Assembly (NCBI GenBank): GCA_030407315.1
Contig: JALQPE010002041.1
Location: 388,325-452,324, forward strand
DNA: 64,000 nucleotides
Source: Asparagopsis taxiformis
Taxonomy: Eukaryota > Rhodophyta > Florideophyceae > Bonnemaisoniales > Bonnemaisoniaceae
Direction of reading: 5' to 3'
Below the pieces are notes generated by a model. That model was not told the origin of the DNA, searched no databases, and saw nothing but the letters and a program-made list of their open reading frames with translations. The translations under genes were made by a program, and so were the position numbers. This document shows positions 10,562 to 21,159 of this stretch, piece by piece; positions within the stretch are counted from its first letter, which is position 1; each line of letters begins with the position of its first letter.

Positions 10562-11730
10562 GCGTGACAGCGGTTCGGAACGGATCGGGCGCGAGTTGCG
10601 AATCGACGGTGCGCGGAGAGGTGCGAGCGTCGAGCAAGGGACGGATTGCAGAGAAAGCGTGGCACAGCACAGCACAGCACAGCATGGCGTGGCGTGGCGT
10701 TGGGAGAGATGGGCGATGGCATGGTTGGAGACACCTGGCGGTTTTTGGTTGGAGATAGCATCGAGGTTTCCTAGTGGAAGCTGTCGGAGAGAAGCATCGG
10801 CGGCAGCGAATACGCTCGAGAGTAGCAGATACTGTAAATGTTTATGGTTTTTAAATTTACAGGGCCAGCCCTTGATGGATGAGATATAACGAATCGCTGC
10901 GCGAGTAGCCGCAGCGCTGAATAGGCGCTAAATTTTAGTTATGCACGTATTAGGGCATATTTATGCTGTGATACCGTACTGGAACCAGTCACACGTGTCG
11001 ATAGACGGAGCAGTGCGTTGCGTCGCGTCGCGTCGCGCCGCCGTTGGTGCGTTGTATTCCACTTGCATTTCACAGCGTGCAGGCAGTTTGAAATTATCTA
11101 GTCGCATTGGGAATTGTGTGAATCGACACGACAGTAAAAGTAATTTTGCTCTAACAAGTGGAACGCACGCAGGGTAGGAGCCTTTGCCTTGCACTTTTCT
11201 TGCGTCGTGTCTAGCCAATGACAAGCGAGCGCACTACAGATGGGCGATCCAGCAGATGCAAGTGCGAGGCACAACCATGAAAATGTTGCGTACACTGTGT
11301 AGATGACGATTGTACGGTAAAATTGGAAGCACCAATCAAATTTGAGAAAAGCAGTACAAGTATGAGGTACAGCTGGGAATCGTCGCTCGACCCCGGTCCG
11401 TCGACGGAATTGAAATCGGCTGCGCTGCGCTGCCCTGCAAGCGAGCTCCACGCTGTTGAAAAATTACGTTAAAGTTTAAAAACATTCCATTTGAATCGGC
11501 CGTTTCGGGACAGCCGCTTCATCAAGGAACGTATGAGGCAATGAAATCACTCCACTTGATTGGCCGATGCTCCCGCCCCTATCATAACACAACGACAAGT
11601 CCACCTTTCATCTCATACACGTGTGCTTTTCGCATGCTCATTGCACATTTCTGAACAGTGTGAACCATATCGCCCCCTCTGCAAATACTGTGTGTACGCG
11701 ACTGCTCGCCGCCTTCCAAGCACCGCTTCA
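10562..11730. other. Intergenic region between divergent genes
   Basis: About 1.2 kb between the PEX22-like gene (-) and the coiled-coil gene (+), so it should contain both promoters. It has short simple repeats, CACAG units at about 10661-10684 and GCGTC-like units at about 11013-11040. No additional gene is supported. Confidence 0.5.
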
Positions 11731-13425
11731 ATGCTCGCACGTTCACTCGCGCCTACTTTTCCACAGCAACCAGTCAGTCGCCGACTCGATACATCTACCA
11801 TCCCTTCCTCCCGTGCCGTGCCCTGCCGCTCCGCATCCCGTCCCATGAAGAGTGCCACGACGCACAACACCGGCGTCGCACCAACCGTTCACGACTCCGT
11901 TCGCCCGCCAGCCACTTACCCCACCCGAATCCGAAAGACCAAACGCAGAGCAATGCCTACTCCCGGTGCTCCTCTTCGCGGTCGAACACGCTCCTCCGAG
12001 CAGCGCGACCGCTCCGCACGCCCCACTCTCCCCAATCCATCAGACCAAACTTCCCAGCACAACAGGTCCGACCCCTCCACCATTTCTCCACCTAACTCTT
12101 CCGCACCCCCATCCGCAAACACCGACCCTCACCCTGCCAAGCCGACCCCCGATGCTCAACCCCCACATCCCCATCCCGCCAAACGTCGTAAACAATCCCA
12201 TTCCCCACCGCTACCCAATCCGCCCACATCTAAAACCGATGCGTGGACCTACGAAGAGCTCCATGCAGTTGCCCAGGAGGTCATGTCCCGTAAGACTGTG
12301 GACGTGACCAAACTTTTTGGTGGATCTGATGCCACGCTCCCACAACCTTTGATCAGGAAAACCCATGCACACATCAAGTCCGTAATTGACTCCATCAAAG
12401 GTGCCTTTGACAATTCCCTCGTCCCATTCGCTCCTAAATTCGGCATCAATGAATTGCTCGCTGCGCTCTCCTCTGAACTCTACTTTCTCAAGGAACACAA
12501 GAAGGAGCGCGACCAGGCACTAGCGCTGCTTGCCAAAAACAGGGCTGAAAGAGTTAAAATGGAGAAGACTCGAGACAAACTTCTCTCAGACATCAAGGCC
12601 ATCTCCGATCAAATCTCTGTCGAGCGCACACGCCGCAACCTGGTCATTCAAACTAAAGCGGACAAAGAGCAAGAACTGGAGGCAGCAAAACGCAAAGTGG
12701 AGGAGGAACGCAATATGCACGGTTCCAAGCAGGACAAGCTTGAGAAAGCTAAGCTTGATGAGTTGGACATGAGAAGACGTCTCAACAGAATGAGATTGAA
12801 GGTAGCAGCTCTTCGCGGAGAAATGGTTACTGCTACTGTTGATGAATTGTCCCGCCCTCCGCCGAAATGGTTGGCGGAGGTTGATGAAAGTGTCACTTCG
12901 GCTGAGAGCGATCCAAACAATGCCGTAAAGAAGGAAGATTCTGCAGACGGCAAGAAACAATCTATGAAAAATGAATTGGACGGCGACGGCGACATTGTTC
13001 CGGCAGAAAATGTAGAGGCAGGTAATGCTGCAGTCGGGAAGGGGGACGACCTCGAGCTTAATGAAGATGCCGAAGACATGGAACTTCGCTTGTTGAAGAA
13101 TCGATTGGCCATGTGTGAAACGGAAGCACAGGAATGGAGAGACTGTGTAGAATCGGAACGAGCAGCAGTGCAATTGCTGAAGAAGGCGAGAAGCCGTTTG
13201 GATGAAGAATTAATGCGCCACAAGCATCCAGGCAGCGGTAAATCTGGGGGCGTGAGCGGTCGAGGCATTGGAAAGAGTGTTGCAAATGTTGGACGAAATG
13301 CAAATAGATTACGGCCAACAGGGCGAGCATCGGCAGCAGGTGTTGGTGACCAATCGGGGCGAAAGGTGAACAAAAGAGGTCGAAAGGGGAAAGCGTACAG
13401 AGGACTGATTGTAGCGGCAAAATAG
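11731..13425 (+). CDS. Coiled-coil protein of unknown function
   Basis: This 564-aa protein is not recognised. The first ~165 residues are Pro/Ser/Arg/Thr-rich and probably disordered. A folded segment follows (WTYEELHAVAQEVMSRKTV onward), then a long Lys/Glu/Arg-rich region with heptad-like character at about residues 253-366 and a second at about 447-497. The C-terminus is Gly/Arg/Lys-rich and ends in a strongly basic tail, suggesting nuclear or chromatin association. The open frame starts at 11560 without an ATG; 11731 is the first in-frame ATG, and 11845 is a plausible alternative giving 526 aa. Confidence 0.65.
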   Translation: MLARSLAPTFPQQPVSRRLDTSTIPSSRAVPCRSASRPMKSATTHNTGVAPTVHDSVRPPATYPTRIRKTKRRAMPTPGAPLRGRTRSSEQRDRSARPTLPNPSDQTSQHNRSDPSTISPPNSSAPPSANTDPHPAKPTPDAQPPHPHPAKRRKQSHSPPLPNPPTSKTDAWTYEELHAVAQEVMSRKTVDVTKLFGGSDATLPQPLIRKTHAHIKSVIDSIKGAFDNSLVPFAPKFGINELLAALSSELYFLKEHKKERDQALALLAKNRAERVKMEKTRDKLLSDIKAISDQISVERTRRNLVIQTKADKEQELEAAKRKVEEERNMHGSKQDKLEKAKLDELDMRRRLNRMRLKVAALRGEMVTATVDELSRPPPKWLAEVDESVTSAESDPNNAVKKEDSADGKKQSMKNELDGDGDIVPAENVEAGNAAVGKGDDLELNEDAEDMELRLLKNRLAMCETEAQEWRDCVESERAAVQLLKKARSRLDEELMRHKHPGSGKSGGVSGRGIGKSVANVGRNANRLRPTGRASAAGVGDQSGRKVNKRGRKGKAYRGLIVAAK

Positions 13426-13577
13426 CATCACTAAAGGCTGAACTCCAAGAAACACAAGGCTGTCTAAACTGTCTACAGTTGCAGAAAGAAACGATTAAGG
13501 TTTACCACTTGTCGCTAGTCTTCTACCGTGAGGACGTATGTGCAAGTACATTGTGCAAAGTGGACGAAATAAGTGCT

Positions 13578-13775
13578 CTATGCGTTAGGACGGAACATTT
13601 CCAAGAGGCTGGAACCGATGACAACGAATGCGAAGAAAGCAATCAAGATGGGTCCAACTCCATAACCTTCTTCGTCCTTCTTGCGAGATAATGAATTGGT
13701 CGGCACCTTTCTGGTGACGTTCTTGTCGAATCGCGACGTAGCCTTTCGAAGTCTTGCCGAGTTATTTCCGCTCAT
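13578..13775 (-). CDS. RAMP4/SERP1-like ribosome-associated ER membrane protein
   Basis: This 65-aa protein matches the RAMP4/SERP1 family in length and layout. It has a basic N-terminal cytosolic part with FDKNVTRKVPTNS, a charged stretch SRKKDEEGYGVGP, and one C-terminal membrane helix (ILIAFFAFVVIGSSLLEMF) ending three to five residues before the stop. Family members are tail-anchored proteins of the Sec61 translocon that help stabilise nascent membrane proteins under ER stress. The ATG at 13775 gives the usual family N-terminus; the open frame continues upstream to 13865 but that part is not family-like. The gene is convergent with the coiled-coil gene, 152 bases away. Confidence 0.9.
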   Translation of the reverse strand: MSGNNSARLRKATSRFDKNVTRKVPTNSLSRKKDEEGYGVGPILIAFFAFVVIGSSLLEMFRPNA

Positions 13776-14919
13776 GGTTGATGGAGGGTTGCAGAGGAAA
13801 CGGGATGAATGCAAGTTGAATGAGACAGCGATTGACTGCAACGGGGGTTTAGTAGTGTTTTGCAAAAAGACTGACTTGGGGGGAGAGGGTTGCTCAAATC
13901 TGACAGCATGGCAGGTTTTGTGCTGGTTGGATGCATTGATTTCATTGGTGCAAACATTCCCAATTTGGGAGAATAATTACAGTCTAGCACACAAAACGTT
14001 GCTAATTGATTGACAATTTATGAGTTGTGCGGCAGTATCTGAACAAGTTATGATTGGTGCATCTATTGACACTTGTCAGATTGTATAGGAAGGGGCACAG
14101 TGCGTGCAGTGGCAGATACGCTACCTCTTCAGAGTTATTCTATCTCGCTGCCTCCTGCGTTACTTTCTGCCACATGGGCAGCAACGCAAGTAGACACCTC
14201 GGCGTGTAGAACGCGGTGGGATGCGACGATTCAACATGTGAATGCCTGTTGCATGCGTGTCGTGCACACACGAATTAAACCACCTCGGGATTTCTCACCA
14301 CAGGCATTTAAAAGAGGATGCACGTGCTGAAAAGCGGCCGACTGCTTTCAAGTCGAAACCTAATGAAAGACATTCGAGAGATCCAATCATTGCAAAGGGA
14401 ACTCTACTCGGGTATGCACAAACTTGACTTTCATGTATGCCGCTGGCGCGCATTTGTCAGACGCACTGACTGTCTCGGTGTGGAAACTGTGCCGGGGCGT
14501 TTACACATGACGCACATCCATGCTGGTGGCGTTCCAGACATTTGGAATTGACGTCGTTTCTAGATCACGTAACTGCAACGTGCCATCATTACTGCGTATC
14601 GACGAACCGCATTGCGCCAACAATGAACGTTGCAGTTACGTGCGGTACTGACGGCAGGACGTAACTGCTGCAACATTTGAATTTCATCTGTGGCTGTCAG
14701 CAGAATACAGAAATTTTGTGCGCGATGATTTGTGAGACACGCAAGTCTCTTCACACGCATGCACACACTGATCATACGTTGTCGATGACACATGTCGTCA
14801 ATTTCTTCGCCAATACAATCAAGACCGAGCCAATCATCTATTCCCAGCAATGTCTATCGTCTGGAATCACTTTCGCCCCGGAGCTCACGCCACCATCCCT
14901 TCCGCCTCGTTCCTCAACC
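13776..14919. other. Intergenic region upstream of the tandem array
   Basis: About 1.1 kb with no supported gene. It contains the RAMP4 promoter side and the upstream region of the full-length 555-aa gene, plus an inverted repeat described separately. A further CGTAACTGC copy lies just after that repeat, near 14661. Confidence 0.5.
14566..14642. repeat. 16-bp inverted repeat, 45-bp loop
   Basis: Arm one is CACGTAACTGCAACGT (14566-14581) and arm two is its exact reverse complement (14627-14642). It could be a small hairpin, a MITE remnant or a paired binding site. It lies about 280 bases before the start of the 555-aa gene. Confidence 0.6.
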
Positions 14920-16587
14920 ATGGCAACCAATCCTTCTGACAAATGGCTCGAATACAGACCATCCGACGAGCGCTCCCTTCAAAATCTGCCATCATACGTC
15001 GAACAGAAGCGAGGCGACACTCTCAACAGACTTGCCTATGGTTGCCTTCCACTGTCCGAAATATCCGCTTTGGCACGCTCGATTGCATCTCAATCCACAC
15101 CAGTTTTCTATGGCACCGCTCAAACTTGTCGCGGCTCTCTCAACGACATTGAGCAAAATCTCTCCGACACATTCTCTCAAACAGCCAGCGTTTCCCTTCA
15201 AGCAGTTGGCGCACTCATCGCACAAGCTCGTGAGCAAGCGTGGTCCGATCAGACGCATAGGCTTGAACATGCCCTGCTCATAGATCTCATATTCGCCCTA
15301 GCTGATGAAGGCAGACATCGAGATTCGTCATTCATGGTGATTCCGAAGCAAGATGTTGACAAGTTTGCGTCTGGATTATCTCCTGTATTCGACATTGGTG
15401 ACGAGTCACAAGAGTTGCGCGATTTTGTGCACATTTTAAATGATCGCGAACAGCTTTCTAAACTGCCGATACAACATGGCGAAGAGGGGGTACTGTGTGT
15501 GGCTATATCATACAAACATAACGTTGGAAGCGATGCCAAGCTTTCACAACATCATCTGGAAGAATTGAACAGGTCGCTGCTCAGATTGCCCGAGGAGCTT
15601 GGTGTCAGAAAAGTTCAGTTTTGGATCGATAGAATTCTTTCGTCCCGAAAACGAGACACGGATAGGTCGTGGTATGAGGAAGGGCTCATGCCATTTATCG
15701 TTCTGCCAGTCATCTATGTCATGGGGGCTGATAATTCACCGGAACGCCTCATAGATGAGATGGATACCATGTGGATTAACATTGAACGTGTGGCTGCTTC
15801 GGTTGGGAGAGGGATGGTGTCCGCTGGGAAAAAGTTTGGACGCAAACAACTTTCTACTGCTGGAATAACGTTTGAAAATACGTCATTGTCTCATTTCGAC
15901 TGGTGGATGAGTACGGCGATGGATCAGAGCAATGAAGAAAAATTTCAAGCACTACTTTTTGCAATGGGTAACACTGAGATGCTTGAACGGCAGACATACT
16001 TTCCAGCAGATAAAGAGGCGTTACTGCAAATGGCTTATCAAGCATTTCAGAGTCCTGATAAAGTGGTGAGGTTGATACCAATCAGTAATTATATCATGAG
16101 AGACGAAAATATTTGGAACACTGATGATGAGTGGCTGGGTGAGTTTGAATGGTGTGTGAACTTTCGCGAAGAAGGTGGAAGAGGAAACTGTTTGCTTGAC
16201 GCTTCTGCTGTCATTGAACGAAACGGGTTTTCAGTTTGGTTCAGAAAAGTATGTATAGAGGATGAAGCAGGTGTAATTTCCGATTTGATACTTATCACTC
16301 GAACAGCGGACGCTCCTGTTGTCTGCTTGGTTGTATACGTTGATGGCAATACAGTGTCGCTGCGATCGACTGTCGTACTGGATAGCAGTCTTGAATTCTC
16401 ACAACACACATTGGGTTTTGTCCGGAATGTACGTGGCGGACATGAGGGAAACTTCATGAGAGACGTAATTGAAGAGATGTTGAGGAATAGTACTATTGTT
16501 GCGGAAGACGAAGATTGGATTTCGATTGAACCCATCGACTGGGATGATGAAATTCTTTCTCGAACGCTGGGAGATACGCACGGCTAG
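14920..16587 (+). CDS. Unrecognised 555-aa protein, only full-length copy of the array
   Basis: I do not recognise this protein. It has no signal peptide or membrane helix and looks soluble, acidic at the C-terminus. Residues ~175-265 include VLCVAISYKH, then VQFWIDRILSSRKRDTDRSWYEEG and PFIVLPVIYVMGA. The alternation of hydrophobic strands with a Trp-Ile-Asp-Arg core faintly recalls TIR/HET-like folds, but this is only an impression. The start at 14920 (ACCATGG) is preferred over the frame extending to 14677, which opens without an ATG in poor sequence. The tandem-unit boundary at 15058 lies inside this gene after about 46 codons, so only this copy keeps its own 5' end and promoter. It differs from the other copies at base 15350 (CAA here, CGA in the others; Gln to Arg). 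Confidence 0.65.
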   Translation: MATNPSDKWLEYRPSDERSLQNLPSYVEQKRGDTLNRLAYGCLPLSEISALARSIASQSTPVFYGTAQTCRGSLNDIEQNLSDTFSQTASVSLQAVGALIAQAREQAWSDQTHRLEHALLIDLIFALADEGRHRDSSFMVIPKQDVDKFASGLSPVFDIGDESQELRDFVHILNDREQLSKLPIQHGEEGVLCVAISYKHNVGSDAKLSQHHLEELNRSLLRLPEELGVRKVQFWIDRILSSRKRDTDRSWYEEGLMPFIVLPVIYVMGADNSPERLIDEMDTMWINIERVAASVGRGMVSAGKKFGRKQLSTAGITFENTSLSHFDWWMSTAMDQSNEEKFQALLFAMGNTEMLERQTYFPADKEALLQMAYQAFQSPDKVVRLIPISNYIMRDENIWNTDDEWLGEFEWCVNFREEGGRGNCLLDASAVIERNGFSVWFRKVCIEDEAGVISDLILITRTADAPVVCLVVYVDGNTVSLRSTVVLDSSLEFSQHTLGFVRNVRGGHEGNFMRDVIEEMLRNSTIVAEDEDWISIEPIDWDDEILSRTLGDTHG

Positions 16588-16649
16588 TCAGTGTGACTGC
16601 TTTTCAGAACTGTTCTTCACATAGTGTACAATGCATCTGTACTGACAAG

Positions 16650-16895
16650 ATGGTTTGGAAAGCTTTCCTTCGTTGGATCGCGGATATGGTTTCCACTTTT
16701 TCCATCATTACTGGATGCTTATGGGTAATCTATTCCTCGCTGTTTACATATTGGTTTTCTGGCGGCAATGCTGCATTGGATGAAGTACTGCCAAATACCA
16801 TGATGCAGTACCGATTCGTGCTCTTCATCTTCCCAAATTTTATCCGCAAGGATACAGAAGATATTTCAACTCTCTCATTTCCGTCTAAAGTCTGA
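16650..16895 (+). CDS. Possible small membrane protein, repeated in each unit
   Basis: An 81-aa open frame starts 62 bases after the stop of the 555-aa gene. It has one clear hydrophobic segment (about residues 12-32, STFSIITGCLWVIYSSLFTYWF). Identical copies lie at 21222-21467, 25794-26039 and 30366-30611. No family is recognised. It may be real or may be an unusual 3' UTR frame; the open frame alone is weak evidence. Confidence 0.25.
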   Translation: MVWKAFLRWIADMVSTFSIITGCLWVIYSSLFTYWFSGGNAALDEVLPNTMMQYRFVLFIFPNFIRKDTEDISTLSFPSKV

Positions 16896-17414
16896 CAAGA
16901 AAGTTCATCCGCATTGATCTTGATGAGGCACTGCGCACCATTCTATGACTCACTCTGGTGTCAATAGCTTCGTCAACCAACCAATCGTCTATAACATACA
17001 CCACTTCATAATTCTGGTTCATCCACAAACCCTTCATCCCGAATCCTCAACACTACCACATACTTTTCTCGTTTATTACTCTGATGCAATGTCGAAATAG
17101 CGAAAAGCAAACGCCACAGACTTTTCCAGTGAGTACACCACCGAACTGAGGTGCATAAGGGATTGATGCAGTTCTGAGTATCGCACATGCCCGTGACGTA
17201 GCGCATCATCGCATCTCCCATTTGAGACTAGACTATTCCAAGGCATTGACTGGCTTTCATTGCGTTCCGTCAGCACAAGAGGCCATCCCTTTGGGGCATG
17301 TCATTTGCTAATGTGATGCATAGAATCATGCACCACCCATTTTAATCATCGATTGCAATCAGAGTAAACTATGTACTACTACGTCACACACGAGGGTTTT
17401 CATTGCGAATGTGC

Positions 17415-17966
17415 TCACTTGCGAACGTAAGGAACATAGAAAACCCTCCTGCGGGTGCGAACAGACTTGCAGTACCCCTTGAGGCCCTTTCGGATCCACG
17501 GCACAACCTTCCTTCTGGTCACGCGTCGAACGCACATGAGCAGCTTCTTGCCGAATTTCTTTGCAATCTTTTGGGCGATCTTGCGTGGGACACACACGTA
17601 TCTGGGCACGCAGGTGCGGCTCTTGCACTTGTAGAGCTTGAACTTAGTGAAGTAGTAGCACTTGCCGGTGCGAGCCTTGATCTGCTTGCAGGGGCAGATT
17701 CTGGGGAAAGAGCGTTTCTTTGCACGGACGGATACTGGGTGAGAGACGAGGGAGTCGATGTTGTCATCTGTGTATACGTGTGTATCAAACTGTGGGAGTG
17801 CCTGTGTGTCTGTCTCTGCGTGGATAGATGTTGGGAGGACAACAGGTTTGGCGGGGTGGCGAGCATGTTGGACGGTATGGTGGTGTGATGCGGATACGGT
17901 TGCATGGGCACAACATGCTGCTGCTGCTGCGAGCAGGAGGAAAGTGGTGGTAAAGAGAGGAGCCAT
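17415..17966 (-). CDS. Secreted cationic Cys-rich protein, unit 1
   Basis: This 183-aa protein begins with a clear signal peptide (MAPLFTTTFLLLAAAAACC, cleavage likely after AHA). A His/Thr/Pro-rich spacer of about 60 residues follows. The C-terminal ~100 residues are very basic and contain eight Cys (CPC, KC, KC, TC, VC, MC, YC spacing), enough for four disulfides. Lys and Arg dominate, for example RKIAQKIAKKFGKKLL and VRTRRRVFYVPYVRK. No known family is recognised. A secreted wall-binding or antimicrobial-type role is a guess from charge and cysteines. The ATG at 17966 is preferred over an upstream one at 17990 because it starts directly at the signal peptide. The gene faces opposite to the 555-aa gene in the same unit. 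Confidence 0.65.
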   Translation of the reverse strand: MAPLFTTTFLLLAAAAACCAHATVSASHHHTVQHARHPAKPVVLPTSIHAETDTQALPQFDTHVYTDDNIDSLVSHPVSVRAKKRSFPRICPCKQIKARTGKCYYFTKFKLYKCKSRTCVPRYVCVPRKIAQKIAKKFGKKLLMCVRRVTRRKVVPWIRKGLKGYCKSVRTRRRVFYVPYVRK

Positions 17967-19629
17967 GGTGTGTGGTTTTCGTGGAAGCAAAACGGGAGAG
18001 GTCAGTGTGTGTTTGTGGCTGTGTTGTTGGTTGTATTGGTGGAAATGATGCTGGGTACGGCTGTGGTGGTGTTGATGGTGGGTGAAGGGGAAGGAGGGGA
18101 GCGTGGTATAAGTAGTGAATGAAAGTGTGAGAGTGGAGGGAGTGCGGGTGAAATTATGTGGTAAGGGAGAAGGGAAGAGGAGATAAAGTGAGAGGGAGAA
18201 AGTAATAGGAGAGTATCATGTTGCCATGTTGCGTGAGTGTGTATAGAGGTGGTTGTGCGGAAAGGAAACATGTGGTTGGTTGGTTGGTTGGTAGATGTGA
18301 AATGTTTTGAGCCAAGTGTGGGGGGGATGGGGGCAGTGTTGGGAGAAAATTTGAAGGGGAGAGAAATGTTAGGGTTGGGTGGGGGAGAGTCGATAGAATT
18401 TGATCTATATTGTATATGTTATGTTGTATGTGGAGCGAGGAAGTTGAATAGGGGTGCTAGGAGAGATACTGATGAAATGGGGAGATGCAGGGGTGAGAAT
18501 CTACTAGGAGAGTAGGCGATAGATGAGAAATATTATGGGGAGGGGAAATACCGGTGTGAGGGATACTGGATTGTTGACTAAGAGATGTGGTGGTGTGGAA
18601 TGATGAGAGGAAATTGTGAATGTGGTATGTTACGATGGGAACAAGCTGGTGGACGAGTTGAGATTGGATGAGGGAAACAATATCAGTAATGAGCTACAAT
18701 TGGGATATGGTTTGCAAAGCACAGCACCAGGCGACATTGCGTCAATCAGTAGGTCGGAGTCTAAAGAATTGTTTGATAGAAGTAAAGATGTTTCGAGCTG
18801 GAGAGCAGCGATGAATTTGGAGTCATTGATACCTGTCTTCCTCAAATTATTTTGTGAACTGAACTATGAACAAGCTGTCTCAGCAGACACACCCAATGGG
18901 TACAACATATGTGTCATTCGCTGAGGGGTAGCTGAGATACATGCACCAAACTTTTGGACAGCATTTGTTCCTCCGCACCCTTGTACACTGGATCGTAAGC
19001 TCTCCTTTAGCGGAGATCATAGGGATGAACAGAGCGTAGATGATGTGCAGGCATATGTTATAGATGTACAACAACCTACGGCATGCGGTCTCCATTATCA
19101 CACTAATTATTATCGCTCACTTACTCTCTCCACCATCGATGGGCATAGTGCGCACGTGCCACTGAGTTTTCTACAGACTTTCTCTACGCCACAATGCTAT
19201 CTATTAGTTCTATTTTTCGAGCGAGATGCCAGCCTCTGTTTTCATTGCCCAAAGTCTTCGGGAGGGCCTTGCTAAACATCCCTAAAGGAATAATACATGA
19301 TTACAGCGATATACATAGCATATGAAAGATTGAATCGTAGTGATGAACATGGTATCACGTTTTGTTGCTAAACCTTCTTGTATATGGTACTATAGTACCA
19401 AGTATTATGGGCGCATCCCCATTGGAATTATTGAAGGGATCAACTCTGCTGGGGATACAGCTATGCGACCTTTATGGGTCATCCTGGGGTTGAGTGTGTT
19501 ATACAAGACAGAGAAATTCATTCTCTACTATGACGAGATAAATACAACTACAACATTCTGTCTGTGGTTTCAGAGCAGAGTAACGTAGCAAGATCGCATA
19601 CACGTGGCAACGGGTACGTGGTTGCGTTG
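17967..19629. other. Gene-poor tail of the tandem unit with G-rich strand
   Basis: From about 18000 to 18610 the + strand is strongly G- and purine-rich, which makes the leader or promoter of the - strand Cys-rich gene pyrimidine-rich. It includes several G-runs between 18318 and 18390 and GGTT repeats near 18268. From 18610 to 19629 there are short open frames (for example 18616-18924 and 19340-19588), but none begins with a convincing ATG context or shows family features. The same content recurs in units 2 and 3 and, partly, in unit 4. Confidence 0.5.
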
Positions 19630-21159
19630 GAAATATCAGCTTTGGCACGCTCGATTGCATCTCAATCCACACCAGTTTTCTATGGCACCGCTCAAACTTG
19701 TCGCGGCTCTCTCAACGACATTGAGCAAAATCTCTCCGACACATTCTCTCAAACAGCCAGCGTTTCCCTTCAAGCAGTTGGCGCACTCATCGCACAAGCT
19801 CGTGAGCAAGCGTGGTCCGATCAGACGCATAGGCTTGAACATGCCCTGCTCATAGATCTCATATTCGCCCTAGCTGATGAAGGCAGACATCGAGATTCGT
19901 CATTCATGGTGATTCCGAAGCGAGATGTTGACAAGTTTGCGTCTGGATTATCTCCTGTATTCGACATTGGTGACGAGTCACAAGAGTTGCGCGATTTTGT
20001 GCACATTTTAAATGATCGCGAACAGCTTTCTAAACTGCCGATACAACATGGCGAAGAGGGGGTACTGTGTGTGGCTATATCATACAAACATAACGTTGGA
20101 AGCGATGCCAAGCTTTCACAACATCATCTGGAAGAATTGAACAGGTCGCTGCTCAGATTGCCCGAGGAGCTTGGTGTCAGAAAAGTTCAGTTTTGGATCG
20201 ATAGAATTCTTTCGTCCCGAAAACGAGACACGGATAGGTCGTGGTATGAGGAAGGGCTCATGCCATTTATCGTTCTGCCAGTCATCTATGTCATGGGGGC
20301 TGATAATTCACCGGAACGCCTCATAGATGAGATGGATACCATGTGGATTAACATTGAACGTGTGGCTGCTTCGGTTGGGAGAGGGATGGTGTCCGCTGGG
20401 AAAAAGTTTGGACGCAAACAACTTTCTACTGCTGGAATAACGTTTGAAAATACGTCATTGTCTCATTTCGACTGGTGGATGAGTACGGCGATGGATCAGA
20501 GCAATGAAGAAAAATTTCAAGCACTACTTTTTGCAATGGGTAACACTGAGATGCTTGAACGGCAGACATACTTTCCAGCAGATAAAGAGGCGTTACTGCA
20601 AATGGCTTATCAAGCATTTCAGAGTCCTGATAAAGTGGTGAGGTTGATACCAATCAGTAATTATATCATGAGAGACGAAAATATTTGGAACACTGATGAT
20701 GAGTGGCTGGGTGAGTTTGAATGGTGTGTGAACTTTCGCGAAGAAGGTGGAAGAGGAAACTGTTTGCTTGACGCTTCTGCTGTCATTGAACGAAACGGGT
20801 TTTCAGTTTGGTTCAGAAAAGTATGTATAGAGGATGAAGCAGGTGTAATTTCCGATTTGATACTTATCACTCGAACAGCGGACGCTCCTGTTGTCTGCTT
20901 GGTTGTATACGTTGATGGCAATACAGTGTCGCTGCGATCGACTGTCGTACTGGATAGCAGTCTTGAATTCTCACAACACACATTGGGTTTTGTCCGGAAT
21001 GTACGTGGCGGACATGAGGGAAACTTCATGAGAGACGTAATTGAAGAGATGTTGAGGAATAGTACTATTGTTGCGGAAGACGAAGATTGGATTTCGATTG
21101 AACCCATCGACTGGGATGATGAAATTCTTTCTCGAACGCTGGGAGATACGCACGGCTAG
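19630..21159 (+). pseudogene. 5'-truncated copy of the 555-aa gene, unit 2
   Basis: The copy lacks the first ~46 codons and the promoter of the full-length gene; the unit junction replaces them. The frame is open further back to 19564 but without an ATG. The first in-frame ATG is at 19906 and would give a 417-aa protein starting at the residue equivalent to 139. The rest is identical to the first copy except Gln to Arg near residue 144. It could still be expressed from a fortuitous upstream promoter or exon. Confidence 0.7.

Noticed and set aside
17403..17888. 161-aa plus-strand frame opposite the Cys-rich gene
   Set aside because: It is the antisense shadow of the signal-peptide protein. 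It lacks family features, and it recurs in each unit only because the unit is repeated.
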